Shown here one piece after another: positions 8,606-16,696 of a stretch of DNA of 64,000 nt; position 1 is the first letter of the stretch, and each line of letters opens with the position of its first letter. The notes beneath the pieces were generated by a model. The model had not been told where the DNA came from. It ran no database searches and saw only the letters and a program-made list of their open reading frames with translations. Origin of the DNA: Streptomyces rubrogriseus (GTDB lineage: Bacteria > Actinomycetota > Actinomycetes > Streptomycetales > Streptomycetaceae). The DNA lies in NCBI RefSeq assembly GCF_027947575.1, contig NZ_CP116256.1, positions 4,774,001 to 4,838,000 of the forward strand, read 5' to 3'. The translations under genes and the position numbers were made by a program.

Positions 8606-9463
8606 ATGGCCTCCCCACGACTGCTCCGCAGTTGCCTGCTCGCCACCCTGTCCGCCACCCTCGTCGCGGCCGCCGCGGTGACCCCCGCCCAGGCGGAACG
8701 CGGTCCGGAGACCGCCGCGGCGGTGACGTTCTCCGACACCTTCGACGGGCCCGCCGGATCGGGCGTCGACGCCTCCAAGTGGCAGCTCGAGACCGGCGAC
8801 AACGTCAGCAACCACGAGCGGCAGTACTACACGTCCGGCACCGACAACGCGAAGCTCGACGGCCAGGGCAACCTGGTGATCGAGGCCCGCCGCGAGAACC
8901 CGGGCAACTACCAGTGCTGGTACGGCACGTGCGAGTACACCTCCGCGCGGCTGAACACCTCCGGCAGGTTCACCGCGACCTACGGCCACGTCGAGGCCCG
9001 GATGAAGATCCCGCGCGGGCAGGGCATCTGGCCCGCCTTCTGGATGCTGGGCCAGGACATCGGCGAGGTCGGCTGGCCGAACTCGGGCGAGATCGACGTC
9101 ATGGAGAACGTCGGGTTCGAGCCGTCCACGGTCCACGGCACCATCCACGGCCCCGGCTACTCCGGCTCGGGCGGCATCGGCGCGGCCTACACGCTGCCGA
9201 ACGGCGAGGCGTTCGCCGACGCCTTCCACACCTTCGCCGTGGACTGGGCCCCGGACCGGATCACCTGGTCGGTCGACGGCAACGTCTACCAGACCCGTAC
9301 ACCGGCCGACCTGGGCGGCAACGCGTGGGTCTTCGACAAGCCGTTCTTCCTCATCCTGAACCTCGCCGTCGGCGGCTACTGGCCCGGCGACCCCGACGGC
9401 TCGACCGCCTTCCCGCAGCAGCTGGTGGTCGACGAGGTGAAGGTGACCACGAGCGACGGCTGA
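8606..9463 (+). CDS. Secreted GH16 endo-beta-1,3-glucanase (laminarinase type)
   Basis: 285 aa, ATG with GAAAGGGAG upstream. The Sec signal peptide ends near AQA (~residue 30). A jelly-roll GH16 domain fills the rest, with the nucleophile/acid signature GEIDVMENVG (Glu162, Asp164, Glu167). The beta-bulge Met in the EIDxxE motif fits the laminarinase/1,3(4)-glucanase group. FWMLG and the C-terminal WPGDPDG also match bacterial laminarinases. There is no carbohydrate-binding module, so this is the catalytic domain alone. It would cut beta-1,3-glucan internally outside the cell, complementing the GH64 enzyme encoded just upstream. Confidence 0.92.
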   Translation: MASPRLLRSCLLATLSATLVAAAAVTPAQAERGPETAAAVTFSDTFDGPAGSGVDASKWQLETGDNVSNHERQYYTSGTDNAKLDGQGNLVIEARRENPGNYQCWYGTCEYTSARLNTSGRFTATYGHVEARMKIPRGQGIWPAFWMLGQDIGEVGWPNSGEIDVMENVGFEPSTVHGTIHGPGYSGSGGIGAAYTLPNGEAFADAFHTFAVDWAPDRITWSVDGNVYQTRTPADLGGNAWVFDKPFFLILNLAVGGYWPGDPDGSTAFPQQLVVDEVKVTTSDG

Positions 9464-9498
9464 CGACCCTCGGGCCCGGCACACCCGGAACCCGCAGC

Positions 9499-9527
9499 GG
9501 ACCGCGGTCTTTCCGAGACCGCGGTCC
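9499..9527 (+). terminator. Strong hairpin after GH16, possibly bidirectional
   Basis: GGACCGCGGTCT and AGACCGCGGTCC form a perfect 12-bp stem around TTCCG. It lies between the converging GH16 and small membrane-protein genes, so it can serve both. There is no U-tract, as is usual for Streptomyces terminators. Confidence 0.8.
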
Positions 9528-9546
9528 CCGGGCCGCCCGACCCCGG

Positions 9547-9693
9547 TCAGGGGGACGTCGTCCGGGCGATGTCCGCGGCCGGGGCGTCCTCGTCCGGGGC
9601 CGCCGGGGGCGGGAAGATCAGATCCTCGAGCGCGTCCGCGGCGAACAGGAAGGCCATCATCACGACTGGTAGAAGCAGCGCGAGCAGAATCAC
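9547..9693 (-). CDS. Small single-pass membrane protein
   Basis: 48 aa from a GTG at 9691-9693 with GGGAGG four bases before it. The longer reading from 9768 has no such signal and adds a Pro-rich tail, so it is rejected. Residues 2-22 (ILLALLLPVVMMAFLFAADAL) form one transmembrane helix. The rest is a short acidic, Pro/Ala-rich segment. I recognise no family. Small proteins of this shape are common in Streptomyces and often go unannotated. Confidence 0.6.
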   Translation of the reverse strand: MILLALLLPVVMMAFLFAADALEDLIFPPPAAPDEDAPAADIARTTSP

Positions 9694-9893
9694 AGGACCT
9701 CCCGGTGGGTCGGTCTGTGGGCTTCGTGGCCCGGCTTCAAGGATGGGCCCGAATGGCCGAACCCGCACGGCGGGAGCCGACGAAGCCGCTATGCCGCGGA
9801 CAGCACCCCGGGTGATCCTTTGGCCAGTCGTTCACGCATATGCAGAACGAATGTGCGGCGCCACCTCTGCCCACGGCATGCCGTTGAGTACGT

Positions 9894-10238
9894 ATGGAAC
9901 CTCCCATCGAGATCGACCACAGCGCCGTCGAGGACTGGACCATCGTGGAGATCCGCGGAGAGGTGGACGTGTACACCGTGCCCGTGATCAAGCAGTACAT
10001 GATCGAGCGACTCGCGGACGGTCACCGTCGGTTCGTCGTCGACCTGCGCGCGGTGGCGTTCATCGACTCCATGGGCCTGGGCGTGCTGGTCGGCGCCCTC
10101 AAACGGGTCCAGTCGGTGCACGGCGAGCTGAAACTCGTCATCACGGACGCCAGCACCAAGCAGCTCTTCGCCCTGACCGGCCTGCGGCACGTCTTCCCGA
10201 TCTACGACTCGGTGTACCAGGCACGCCGCACGTCCTAG
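9894..10238 (+). CDS. STAS-domain anti-sigma factor antagonist (BldG/SpoIIAA type)
   Basis: 114 aa, the normal length of stand-alone STAS proteins. The GEVDVYTVPVIK strand-helix and FIDSMGLGVLVG loop are diagnostic; Ser59 is the expected phosphorylation site. Unphosphorylated STAS proteins bind an anti-sigma kinase and free a sigma factor. The pattern GEVDVYT...FIDSxGLGVLVGxLKRV is very like BldG. No anti-sigma partner is encoded next to it, so its kinase is elsewhere. The stop codon overlaps that of the converging dehydrogenase gene in a shared CTAG (10235-10238), leaving no room for a terminator between them. No clear ribosome binding site is seen. Confidence 0.9.
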   Translation: MEPPIEIDHSAVEDWTIVEIRGEVDVYTVPVIKQYMIERLADGHRRFVVDLRAVAFIDSMGLGVLVGALKRVQSVHGELKLVITDASTKQLFALTGLRHVFPIYDSVYQARRTS

Positions 10239-13204
10239 GTACCGGCCGCCTGCCTCGGCCCGGCCGGCCGGTCCGGCCGGTCCGGCCGGGTCGCCCGGTC
10301 CAGCTCGATGAGGACCGAGTGGTACGCACGGCCGGTCGCGCGGTCCATGCCGATCTCGCACATGCGGTTGGCGGACAGGTGGGCGTCGTAGGCGCGCGAG
10401 GTCACCTCCGCGGCCTCCTTCGCCGTCGCCGACGCCGTCAGCTCCTTGTGCAGCATGCCCCGGTCCCCGGCGAAGGCGCAGCACCCGGCGTCGTCCGGGA
10501 CGACGACCTCGTCGGCGACCGCCTCGGCGACCGCGCGGAGCTGGTCGACGTCGCCCAGGTGCTGCATCGAGCAGGTCGGGTGCAGCACGGCCGAACCGGT
10601 GGTACGGCGGATCGTCAGCCGCGGCAGGAGCTCCTCGGCGGCCCACACGACGGAGTCGATCACCTTCAGGCGCCCGTGCAGTTCCCGGTTGGCGTGGGTG
10701 AGGTGGGGGACGACCTCGTGCTGGATGCCGAGCGTGCAGGAGGAGGCGTCGACGACGAGCGGGAGCCGTCCGCCGTCGGTCCAGGCCCAGGCGGCCTCGA
10801 CGACGCGGTTGGCCATCACGGTGTTGCCGTCCGCGTAGCCCTTGGAGTGCCAGATCGTCGAGCAGCAGGTGCCCGCCACGCCGTCCGGGATCCACACCGG
10901 CCGGCCGGCGCGGGCCGAGACGTCGACCACGGCCTGCTGGAGCGACGGGATGCCGTCGCCGTCCGGGCCGGCGAAGATCCGGTTCACGCAGGCCGGGTAG
11001 TAGACGGCGCTCGCGCCCGCCCGGGAGGTGGACGGCGCGGTGCGGGCGGCGGCGCCCGGGATCTCCGGCAGCCACTCGGGCACCAGATCGGGGCGTACGG
11101 CCTTGCGGGCCAGGCCGGTGGCAGCGGTCAGCAGCCGGTCGGCGATCTTCTCGGCCGCGCCGACCGCGAGGCGGGCCGACGCCTCGACGGTCTTGAACCG
11201 CTTGGCGGTGAGTGCGGCGATCCGTTCCTCGCGCGGCGAGTGCCTGCGGTGGCGGAAGTCCCTCATCATGGCGCCGGTGTCGATGCCGACCGGGCAGGCG
11301 ATCGCGCAGGTGGAGTCGCCCGCGCAGGTGTCGACGGCGTCGTAGCCGTAGGAGGCGAGGAGCTGTTCCTCCACCGGTGAGCCGTCCGGTTGCCGCAGCA
11401 TCTCCCGGCGCAGCACGATGCGTTGGCGCGGGGTCGTCGTCAGGTCGTGACTGGGGCAGGTGGGTTCGCAGAAGCCGCACTCGATGCACGGGTCGGCGAC
11501 GGGCTCGATGCCGGGGATCGTCTTCAGTCCGCGCAGATGGGCCCTCGGGTCCCGGTCGAGGACGACGCGGGGGGCCAGCACGCCCTCGGGGTCGATCAGC
11601 CGCTTGAGCCGCCACATCAACTCGGTGGCCCGGGGCCCCCATTCCAGCTCCAGGAAGGGCGCGATGTTGCGTCCGGTGGCGTGCTCCGCCTTCAGCGACC
11701 CGTCGAACCGCTCCACGGTCATCCGGCAGAAGTCGTCCATGAACGCGGCGTACCGGTCGACGTCGGCGGGCTTCGACGCGTCGAAGGCGAGCAGGAAGTG
11801 CAGGTTGCCGTGGGCGGCGTGACCGGCGACGGCGGCGTCGAAGCCGTGCTGCGCCTGGAGGCCGAGCAGGTCCTCGCAGGCGTCGGCCAGCCGGGAGGGC
11901 GGCACCGCGAAGTCCTCCGTGATCAGGGTGGTGCCCGCCGGGCGGGAGCCGCCGACCGCCGTGACGAAGGCCTTGCGGGCCTTCCAGTAGCCGGAGATCA
12001 CCTTGGCGTCGCGGGTGAACCCGTTGGTCACCGAGGCGACCGGCGCGACCAGTTCGAGGCGTTCCACGACCCGGGCCGCCGCCTGCTCGAAGGCCGCCTG
12101 CGCCGCCTCGTCGGGGGCCCGGAACTCCACCAGCAGCGCCGCCGTCTCCCGCGGCAGACCGGCCCAGTCGGCCGGTACCCCCCGCACGCTCACCGAGGCG
12201 CGCAGCGTGTTGCCGTCCATCAGCTCGACGGCGAGGGCCCCGGCCTCGTTGAACAGGGGGACGGCCGCCGCGGCGGCGGTCAGCGAGGGGAAGAAGAGCA
12301 GGCCGCTGGAGACCCTGCGGTCCAGCGGCAGGGTGTCGAAGACGACGTCGGAGATGAAGCCGAAGGTGCCCTCGGAGCCGACCATGAGACCACGCAGGAT
12401 CTCGACGGGCGTGGCGCCGTCCAGGAAGGCGTCCAGCCGGTAGCCGTTGGTGTTCTTGATCTCGTACTTGGCGCGGATGCGGGCGGTGAGTTCCGGGTCC
12501 GCCTCGATCTCCGCCTTGAGCGCCAGCAGCCCCGCGCACAGCTCCGGCTCGGTGCGCGCCAGCGACTCGTCCGCGTGCGGGTCGGCCGTGTCGACGACGG
12601 TGCCGCCGGGCAGCACGAAGGTCAGTGAGGCGAGGGTGCGGTACGAGTTGCGGGTGGTGCCCGCGGTCATGCCGGAGGCGTTGTTGGCGACCACCCCGCC
12701 GACGGTGCAGGCGATGGCGCTGGCCGGGTCGGGCCCGAGGATCCTGCCGTACCGGGCGAGGGTCGCGTTGGCCCGCACGACCGTGGTGCCGGGCCGGATG
12801 CGGGCCCGCGCGCCGTCGTCCAGCACCTCGATACCCGTGAAGTACCGCCGCACGTCGACCAGGATGTCCTCACCCTGGGCCTGGCCGTTGAGGCTGGTCC
12901 CGGCGGCGCGGAAGACGACCTGGCGGCCGTGGTCGCGCGCGTACGCCAGCACCGCGGCCACGTCCTCGATGTTCTCGGGAAGTACGACGACCTGCGGCAC
13001 GAACCGGTAGGGGCTCGCGTCGGAGGCGTACTTCACCAGGTCGGAGACCTTCCACCGGACCTTGTCGGGGCCCAGCAGAGCGGTCAGGCCGGCCCGCAGC
13101 GGCTCGGGGGTACCCGTGGCCCCGGCGTCGGGCACCCGGTCGGCGGACGCGGCACGGTGCGTGCCGGGACGGAGGGTTTCCGGCTTGGGCTCCAGCAGGG
13201 GCAT
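10235..13204 (-). CDS. FAD-linked oxidase fused to Fe-S/CCG domain: D-lactate dehydrogenase (Dld-II / glycolate-oxidase type)
   Basis: 989 aa from the ATG at 13204 (GGGAG upstream); a GTG six codons earlier is possible. The N-terminal half is a PCMH-type FAD domain (VVFRAAGTSLNGQAQGEDI, GGVVANNASGM) plus an FAD-oxidase C-terminal domain (GHAAHGNLHF). The second half carries two 4Fe-4S motifs (CIECGFCEPTCP and CAGDSTCAIACP) and two CCG-type motifs (GTCCSTIWHSKG and GCCAFAGDRG). This single-chain fusion equals GlcD plus GlcF/LldE. It is typical of membrane-associated D-lactate or D-2-hydroxyacid dehydrogenases passing electrons to the respiratory chain. The exact 2-hydroxyacid is not determinable. 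It may feed from the adjacent sugar-acid genes. Confidence 0.88.
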   Translation of the reverse strand: MPLLEPKPETLRPGTHRAASADRVPDAGATGTPEPLRAGLTALLGPDKVRWKVSDLVKYASDASPYRFVPQVVVLPENIEDVAAVLAYARDHGRQVVFRAAGTSLNGQAQGEDILVDVRRYFTGIEVLDDGARARIRPGTTVVRANATLARYGRILGPDPASAIACTVGGVVANNASGMTAGTTRNSYRTLASLTFVLPGGTVVDTADPHADESLARTEPELCAGLLALKAEIEADPELTARIRAKYEIKNTNGYRLDAFLDGATPVEILRGLMVGSEGTFGFISDVVFDTLPLDRRVSSGLLFFPSLTAAAAAVPLFNEAGALAVELMDGNTLRASVSVRGVPADWAGLPRETAALLVEFRAPDEAAQAAFEQAAARVVERLELVAPVASVTNGFTRDAKVISGYWKARKAFVTAVGGSRPAGTTLITEDFAVPPSRLADACEDLLGLQAQHGFDAAVAGHAAHGNLHFLLAFDASKPADVDRYAAFMDDFCRMTVERFDGSLKAEHATGRNIAPFLELEWGPRATELMWRLKRLIDPEGVLAPRVVLDRDPRAHLRGLKTIPGIEPVADPCIECGFCEPTCPSHDLTTTPRQRIVLRREMLRQPDGSPVEEQLLASYGYDAVDTCAGDSTCAIACPVGIDTGAMMRDFRHRRHSPREERIAALTAKRFKTVEASARLAVGAAEKIADRLLTAATGLARKAVRPDLVPEWLPEIPGAAARTAPSTSRAGASAVYYPACVNRIFAGPDGDGIPSLQQAVVDVSARAGRPVWIPDGVAGTCCSTIWHSKGYADGNTVMANRVVEAAWAWTDGGRLPLVVDASSCTLGIQHEVVPHLTHANRELHGRLKVIDSVVWAAEELLPRLTIRRTTGSAVLHPTCSMQHLGDVDQLRAVAEAVADEVVVPDDAGCCAFAGDRGMLHKELTASATAKEAAEVTSRAYDAHLSANRMCEIGMDRATGRAYHSVLIELDRATRPDRPDRPAGPRQAAGT

Positions 13205-13295
13205 GACGTTCGACTCCCACACGATCTCGGTCGGTGCTGATCAGCGTACGACTGCGGTGCCCGCCGGCCCCGGCGGGACCGGCGGGCACGGAAGG

Positions 13296-13745
13296 TCAAC
13301 CGGGCAGGACGGGGCCCGGGCCCTTGCCCTGGCGCTGGCCCTGGCCCTGGCCCTGGCCCGGCAGCAGGGCCACCACGTCGATCTCCACGAGGATGTCCAT
13401 CAGGTCGGACCCGACCGTGGTGCGCACCGGGCAGGGCTCCTCGAAGAACTCGCGGTAGGCCGCGTCGTACGCGGCGAAGTCCCGCCGGAGGTGCTGGAGG
13501 TGCGCCGTGACCTTCACGACGTCCCGCGGGGACAGGCCCCGCGCGGCCAGGACCGCGCCCACGTTGCGCAGCACCTGGGTGGTCTGTGCCCCGACGCCCT
13601 CCGGTACGGCGCCCGTGACCGGGTCCTGGGGGCCGAAACCGGCCGTGAACAGGAACCCGCCCGCCGCCACGCCCTGGGAGTAGGCACCCGCGGGACGGGG
13701 CGCCCCGTCCGTCTGCACCGCCTGCTTGCCGTTCGGCTCGCTCAT
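13296..13745 (-). CDS. RidA/YjgF/UK114-family protein
   Basis: 149 aa. The RidA core is present: AYSQGVAAGGFLFTAGFGP at the start, PCPVRTTVGSDLM, and IDVVAL near the end. The expected reactive-site Arg is in PVRTTVG. RidA proteins hydrolyse reactive enamine/imine intermediates from PLP enzymes; catabolic operon members often act on specific imines. The C-terminus has an extra Gln/Gly tail (GQGQGQGQRQGKGPG) encoded by a 6-bp tandem repeat, absent from typical 130-aa members. The ATG overlaps the upstream dehydratase stop by four bases (ATGA), so translation is coupled. Confidence 0.88.
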   Translation of the reverse strand: MSEPNGKQAVQTDGAPRPAGAYSQGVAAGGFLFTAGFGPQDPVTGAVPEGVGAQTTQVLRNVGAVLAARGLSPRDVVKVTAHLQHLRRDFAAYDAAYREFFEEPCPVRTTVGSDLMDILVEIDVVALLPGQGQGQGQRQGKGPGPVLPG

Positions 13746-14869
13746 CCGGTCAGGTCACCGTCCCGCTCGTTGACGCCCGCGTAGTGGCGGAGCCTGTCCT
13801 CGTCCACGCTCACGCCCAGGCCCGGTCCCGAGGGCACCCGCAGCCGGCCGTTCTCCAGGTGCAGCGGCTCGATGATGTCGTCCGCGTGCAGGTAGTACAT
13901 GCTGTCGATGGCCCGCGACAGGACGGGCGTGCTCGACACGACGGCCAGGTGCGCGGCCGTGGCGATGCCGAGTTCGCCACCGCTGTGCAGGTTCATGCCC
14001 AGGCCGAATGTCTCGCAGTGCGCGGCGAGCGCCTTCGTCGCGGCGATGCCGCCCCACTTGTAGACGTCGCCGTGGATGACGTCGACCGCGTTCAGGCGCA
14101 TGGCCGGGGCGAAGTCCTCGAAGCGGACGACGCACATGTTGGTGCACAGCGGGATGCGTACCTTGGCCTTCACCTGGGCCATGCCCTCGATGCCGACGCA
14201 GGGGTCCTCCAGGTACTCCAGGTCCAGTTCCTCGAGGGCGATGCCGGCCCGCACCGAGTCGGGGACCGACCAGGCGGCGTTCGGGTCGACCCGCAGGTTC
14301 ACGCCGGGCAACGCCTCGCGGACCGCGCGCAGGATGGCCACGTCGCCCGCGCAGTCCTTGGTGCCCTTGAGCTTGACGGCGTCGAAACCGCCCTCCTCGA
14401 CGACCCGCACCGCGTGCTCGGCCATCGCCTTCGGCAGGTCGGCGGGGGTCGCACCCGGCGCGTCGGCGCGGGTGATCAGCGCGGTGATCGGGACCTCGTC
14501 GCGGACGGCGCCGCCCAGCAGGTCGGTGACGGACTGGCCGGTGGCCTTGCCCATCGCGTCCCAGCAGGCGACGTCGACGGCGGCGATCGCCGCGTATCCG
14601 AGGTAGCCGTAGAAGAAGGGCACCATGTGCTGCTTGCGGTGGAAGCCCTCCAGTGCGAACGGGCTGGTCCCGACCAGGTCCGGCACCATCCGGCGCACGA
14701 TCGCGGCGACCGGCGCGCCCCACATCGTCTCGCCCCAGCCCTCGACGCCCGCGTCGGTGCGCACCCGCACGACGGTACGGGTCTCCCCGGTCTTGGTCTC
14801 GAAGGAACTGGTGAAGGGGTTGACGAGTGGCAGGTTCACGACCCACACGTCGACGTCGGTGATCTTCAT
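13742..14869 (-). CDS. Enolase-superfamily acid-sugar dehydratase, glucarate-dehydratase-like
   Basis: 375 aa, ATG at 14867-14869 with GAGGAG upstream. The barrel shows the K-x-K base motif (AVKLKG) and metal ligands Asp (LRVDPNAAW) and Glu (EYLEDP). The third strand reads CTNM, so Asn is the likely third ligand as in glucarate dehydratase rather than Glu or Asp. MNLHSGGELG near the C-terminus supplies the His expected as second base. Together these favour an acid-sugar (aldarate-type) dehydratase over a cycloisomerase or dipeptide epimerase. Its operon with RidA and a creatininase-type amidohydrolase is unusual for simple glucarate use, so the true substrate may be different. Confidence 0.75.
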   Translation of the reverse strand: MKITDVDVWVVNLPLVNPFTSSFETKTGETRTVVRVRTDAGVEGWGETMWGAPVAAIVRRMVPDLVGTSPFALEGFHRKQHMVPFFYGYLGYAAIAAVDVACWDAMGKATGQSVTDLLGGAVRDEVPITALITRADAPGATPADLPKAMAEHAVRVVEEGGFDAVKLKGTKDCAGDVAILRAVREALPGVNLRVDPNAAWSVPDSVRAGIALEELDLEYLEDPCVGIEGMAQVKAKVRIPLCTNMCVVRFEDFAPAMRLNAVDVIHGDVYKWGGIAATKALAAHCETFGLGMNLHSGGELGIATAAHLAVVSSTPVLSRAIDSMYYLHADDIIEPLHLENGRLRVPSGPGLGVSVDEDRLRHYAGVNERDGDLTG

Positions 14870-14892
14870 TTCTTCTCCTCGCATCATCGGGG

Positions 14893-15684
14893 TCACCGGC
14901 TCGCCGCGTCGAAGGCCCGGATCGCGCGGGCCAGTCCCCGCGCCCGGTCGTCCAGGAGCCGGCCGCCCCGGTCGGCGTCGGCGCCGGAGGCGTCGTCGGT
15001 GGAGCCGTCGACCCGCTCCCACTCGCCGTGCCGCTCGACGGTCAGGCCGGGGTGGGGCGGGTGGTCGAACAGTGGGGGCGGTTCGACGGGGGTACGGGCC
15101 GGCACGGGGGTGCGCACCAGGCCGGGGTGGGCGGCGAGCATGAGGGACGTCTCGAACCAGCCGGCGTGACCCGGGGTGACGTCCGGGCGCCCGGCCTCGT
15201 CCTCGCCCGCGGTGAGGGTCCAGTAGGAGCAGGCGGCGACCGTTACCCGGGCGCGCAGTGCGAACCGCTTCACGGCGAGCCGCATGATCTCGTCGTTGCC
15301 GCCGTGGCCGTTGACGACCATGATCCGGTGGTAGCCGCTGGTCACGAGCGAGTCGAGGACGTCGTCGAGGACGGCGCCCAGGGTCGCCGCGGAGAGCGAG
15401 ACGGCCGCCGCGAACAGGTGGTGCGGACTGTGCCCGAAGGGCAGCGCGGGCAGCCGCACGATCTCCGGCACGGAGAGTTCGGCCGACTCGGGGGACTCGG
15501 GGGCCTCGCGGTCCAGGAGGTCCAGTGCCCGGTCCACCACCTCCTCGACCAGGAGGGTGTCGGTTCCCATCGGCAGGTGGCCGGCGTGCTGCTCCTGGGA
15601 GCCGACGGGCAGCAGGGCGATGCCCCGCTCGCCGGCCCGCCGCACCTGTCGCCAGGTGAGTTCGGTCAGTCTCGATTGGCTCAC
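14893..15684 (-). CDS. Creatininase-family amidohydrolase
   Basis: 263 aa, GTG start chosen for the GAGAGG just upstream. The metal-binding pattern of the creatininase fold is complete: Glu and His in GSQEQHAGHLPMGTD with its terminal Asp, then NGHGGND, then Glu in GWFETSLM. Members hydrolyse cyclic amides (creatinine, dihydro-purine-like rings), formamides, or act as MftE-type peptidases. Nothing here points specifically to creatinine. It is the first gene of the creatininase - dehydratase - RidA operon, 41 bp from the divergent ROK protein, which may regulate it. Confidence 0.82.
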   Translation of the reverse strand: MSQSRLTELTWRQVRRAGERGIALLPVGSQEQHAGHLPMGTDTLLVEEVVDRALDLLDREAPESPESAELSVPEIVRLPALPFGHSPHHLFAAAVSLSAATLGAVLDDVLDSLVTSGYHRIMVVNGHGGNDEIMRLAVKRFALRARVTVAACSYWTLTAGEDEAGRPDVTPGHAGWFETSLMLAAHPGLVRTPVPARTPVEPPPLFDHPPHPGLTVERHGEWERVDGSTDDASGADADRGGRLLDDRARGLARAIRAFDAASR

Positions 15685-15725
15685 GGTGCTACCTCTCCGA
15701 AACGGGGCCATGGCAGAGTCGGCGC

Positions 15726-16685
15726 ATGGTCCACGAAAGTTCTCCGCTGCGACTGGTCCCCGAGGCCGCGCGGCAACCGGCCGCTCCCGCGGCACCGCGC
15801 CGGCTGGGAGCCGTCGAGCTGGTGCCCGGCCGGGTCACGGCGGCCGTACTGTCCATGGGCGGCCGGGTGCTCGACCGCACCGAGGCGTCGTACGACGCGG
15901 CCACCGCGACCCCCGCGGACATCGACGGGGCGCTGGCCGGGGTGGCCGGTGTCTTCGCCGCCCACGAGGTCCAGGGGATCGGCGTGGCCGCCGCGGGGCT
16001 GGTGGACCCCGGCACGGGACTGATCCTGGAGGTCAACGACGTGCCGGCGCTGCACGGCTTTCCGGTGACGGAGCGGCTGGGCACCCTCACCGGCGCCGGG
16101 GTGCACCTGGAGCACCGGGCGCGGCTCCAGGTGCTCGGCGACCGCTGGTTCGGCGCGGGCCGGGGGCGGCGCACCTTCGCCTCGGTCTCGACCGGCGAGG
16201 TGCTCGGGGTGGGTGTCCTCTACGACGGTGAGGTGATGGCGCCGCCCGGCGGGCGCAGCGGCGCGCACATGACCGTGTCGGCCAGCGGCGAGCGCTGCAC
16301 CTGCGGGAACCGGGGCTGCTGGAAGACCCTGGCCACGACCGGCTGGCTGCGGTCCCGGGCGCGGGCCGCGGGGCTCGGGGCGGCGGTGTCGCTGGCCGAG
16401 CTGGTCGGCAGCGGGGACCCGCTCGCCGGGCGGGTGGTGGACGAGTACGCGCACAACCTCGCCCTGGGGCTGGTGAACGTGCAGCAGCTCTTCGCGCCCG
16501 GCCTGTTCATCCTGCACGGTGAGGCCCGTGAGGGCGGTGAGCGCTTCCGCACCGTGGTGGAGGAACGGCTGCGGGACGCGGTCGCCTTCGCGGGGGCCGA
16601 GCAGCCGCGGGTGCTGGTCGGCACCGCCGCGGTCGACGACGTGGCGCTGCTCGGCGGGGCGGGTCTGGTGCTGTCGCACCTCTAG
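15726..16685 (+). CDS. Degenerate ROK-family protein (no kinase site, no HTH)
   Basis: 319 aa. The ROK fold is evident from GERCTCGNRGCWKTLATTGW, the zinc-binding CxCGxxGC motif, and from the overall spacing. However, the N-terminal ATP loop (normally DxGGT) reads ELVPGRVT. The catalytic ND-x-N segment is replaced by EHRARLQVLGD, and the conserved Glu after GC is Lys. There is also no N-terminal helix-turn-helix, so it looks neither like a sugar kinase nor a classic NagC/XylR repressor. It may be a sugar-binding sensor. It diverges from the creatininase operon with only 41 bp between starts. Confidence 0.75.
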   Translation: MVHESSPLRLVPEAARQPAAPAAPRRLGAVELVPGRVTAAVLSMGGRVLDRTEASYDAATATPADIDGALAGVAGVFAAHEVQGIGVAAAGLVDPGTGLILEVNDVPALHGFPVTERLGTLTGAGVHLEHRARLQVLGDRWFGAGRGRRTFASVSTGEVLGVGVLYDGEVMAPPGGRSGAHMTVSASGERCTCGNRGCWKTLATTGWLRSRARAAGLGAAVSLAELVGSGDPLAGRVVDEYAHNLALGLVNVQQLFAPGLFILHGEAREGGERFRTVVEERLRDAVAFAGAEQPRVLVGTAAVDDVALLGGAGLVLSHL

Positions 16686-16696
16686 CGTGGGGCGGT

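Noticed and set aside
10255..10292. GGCCGGTCC-type short repeats as a possible regulatory array
   Set aside because: They are the in-frame codons for the PDRPDRPAGP tail of the dehydrogenase.
9789..12539. A 916-codon minus-strand frame inside the dehydrogenase gene
   Set aside because: It is the out-of-frame shadow of the FAD/Fe-S dehydrogenase, whose cofactor motifs are intact in another frame.
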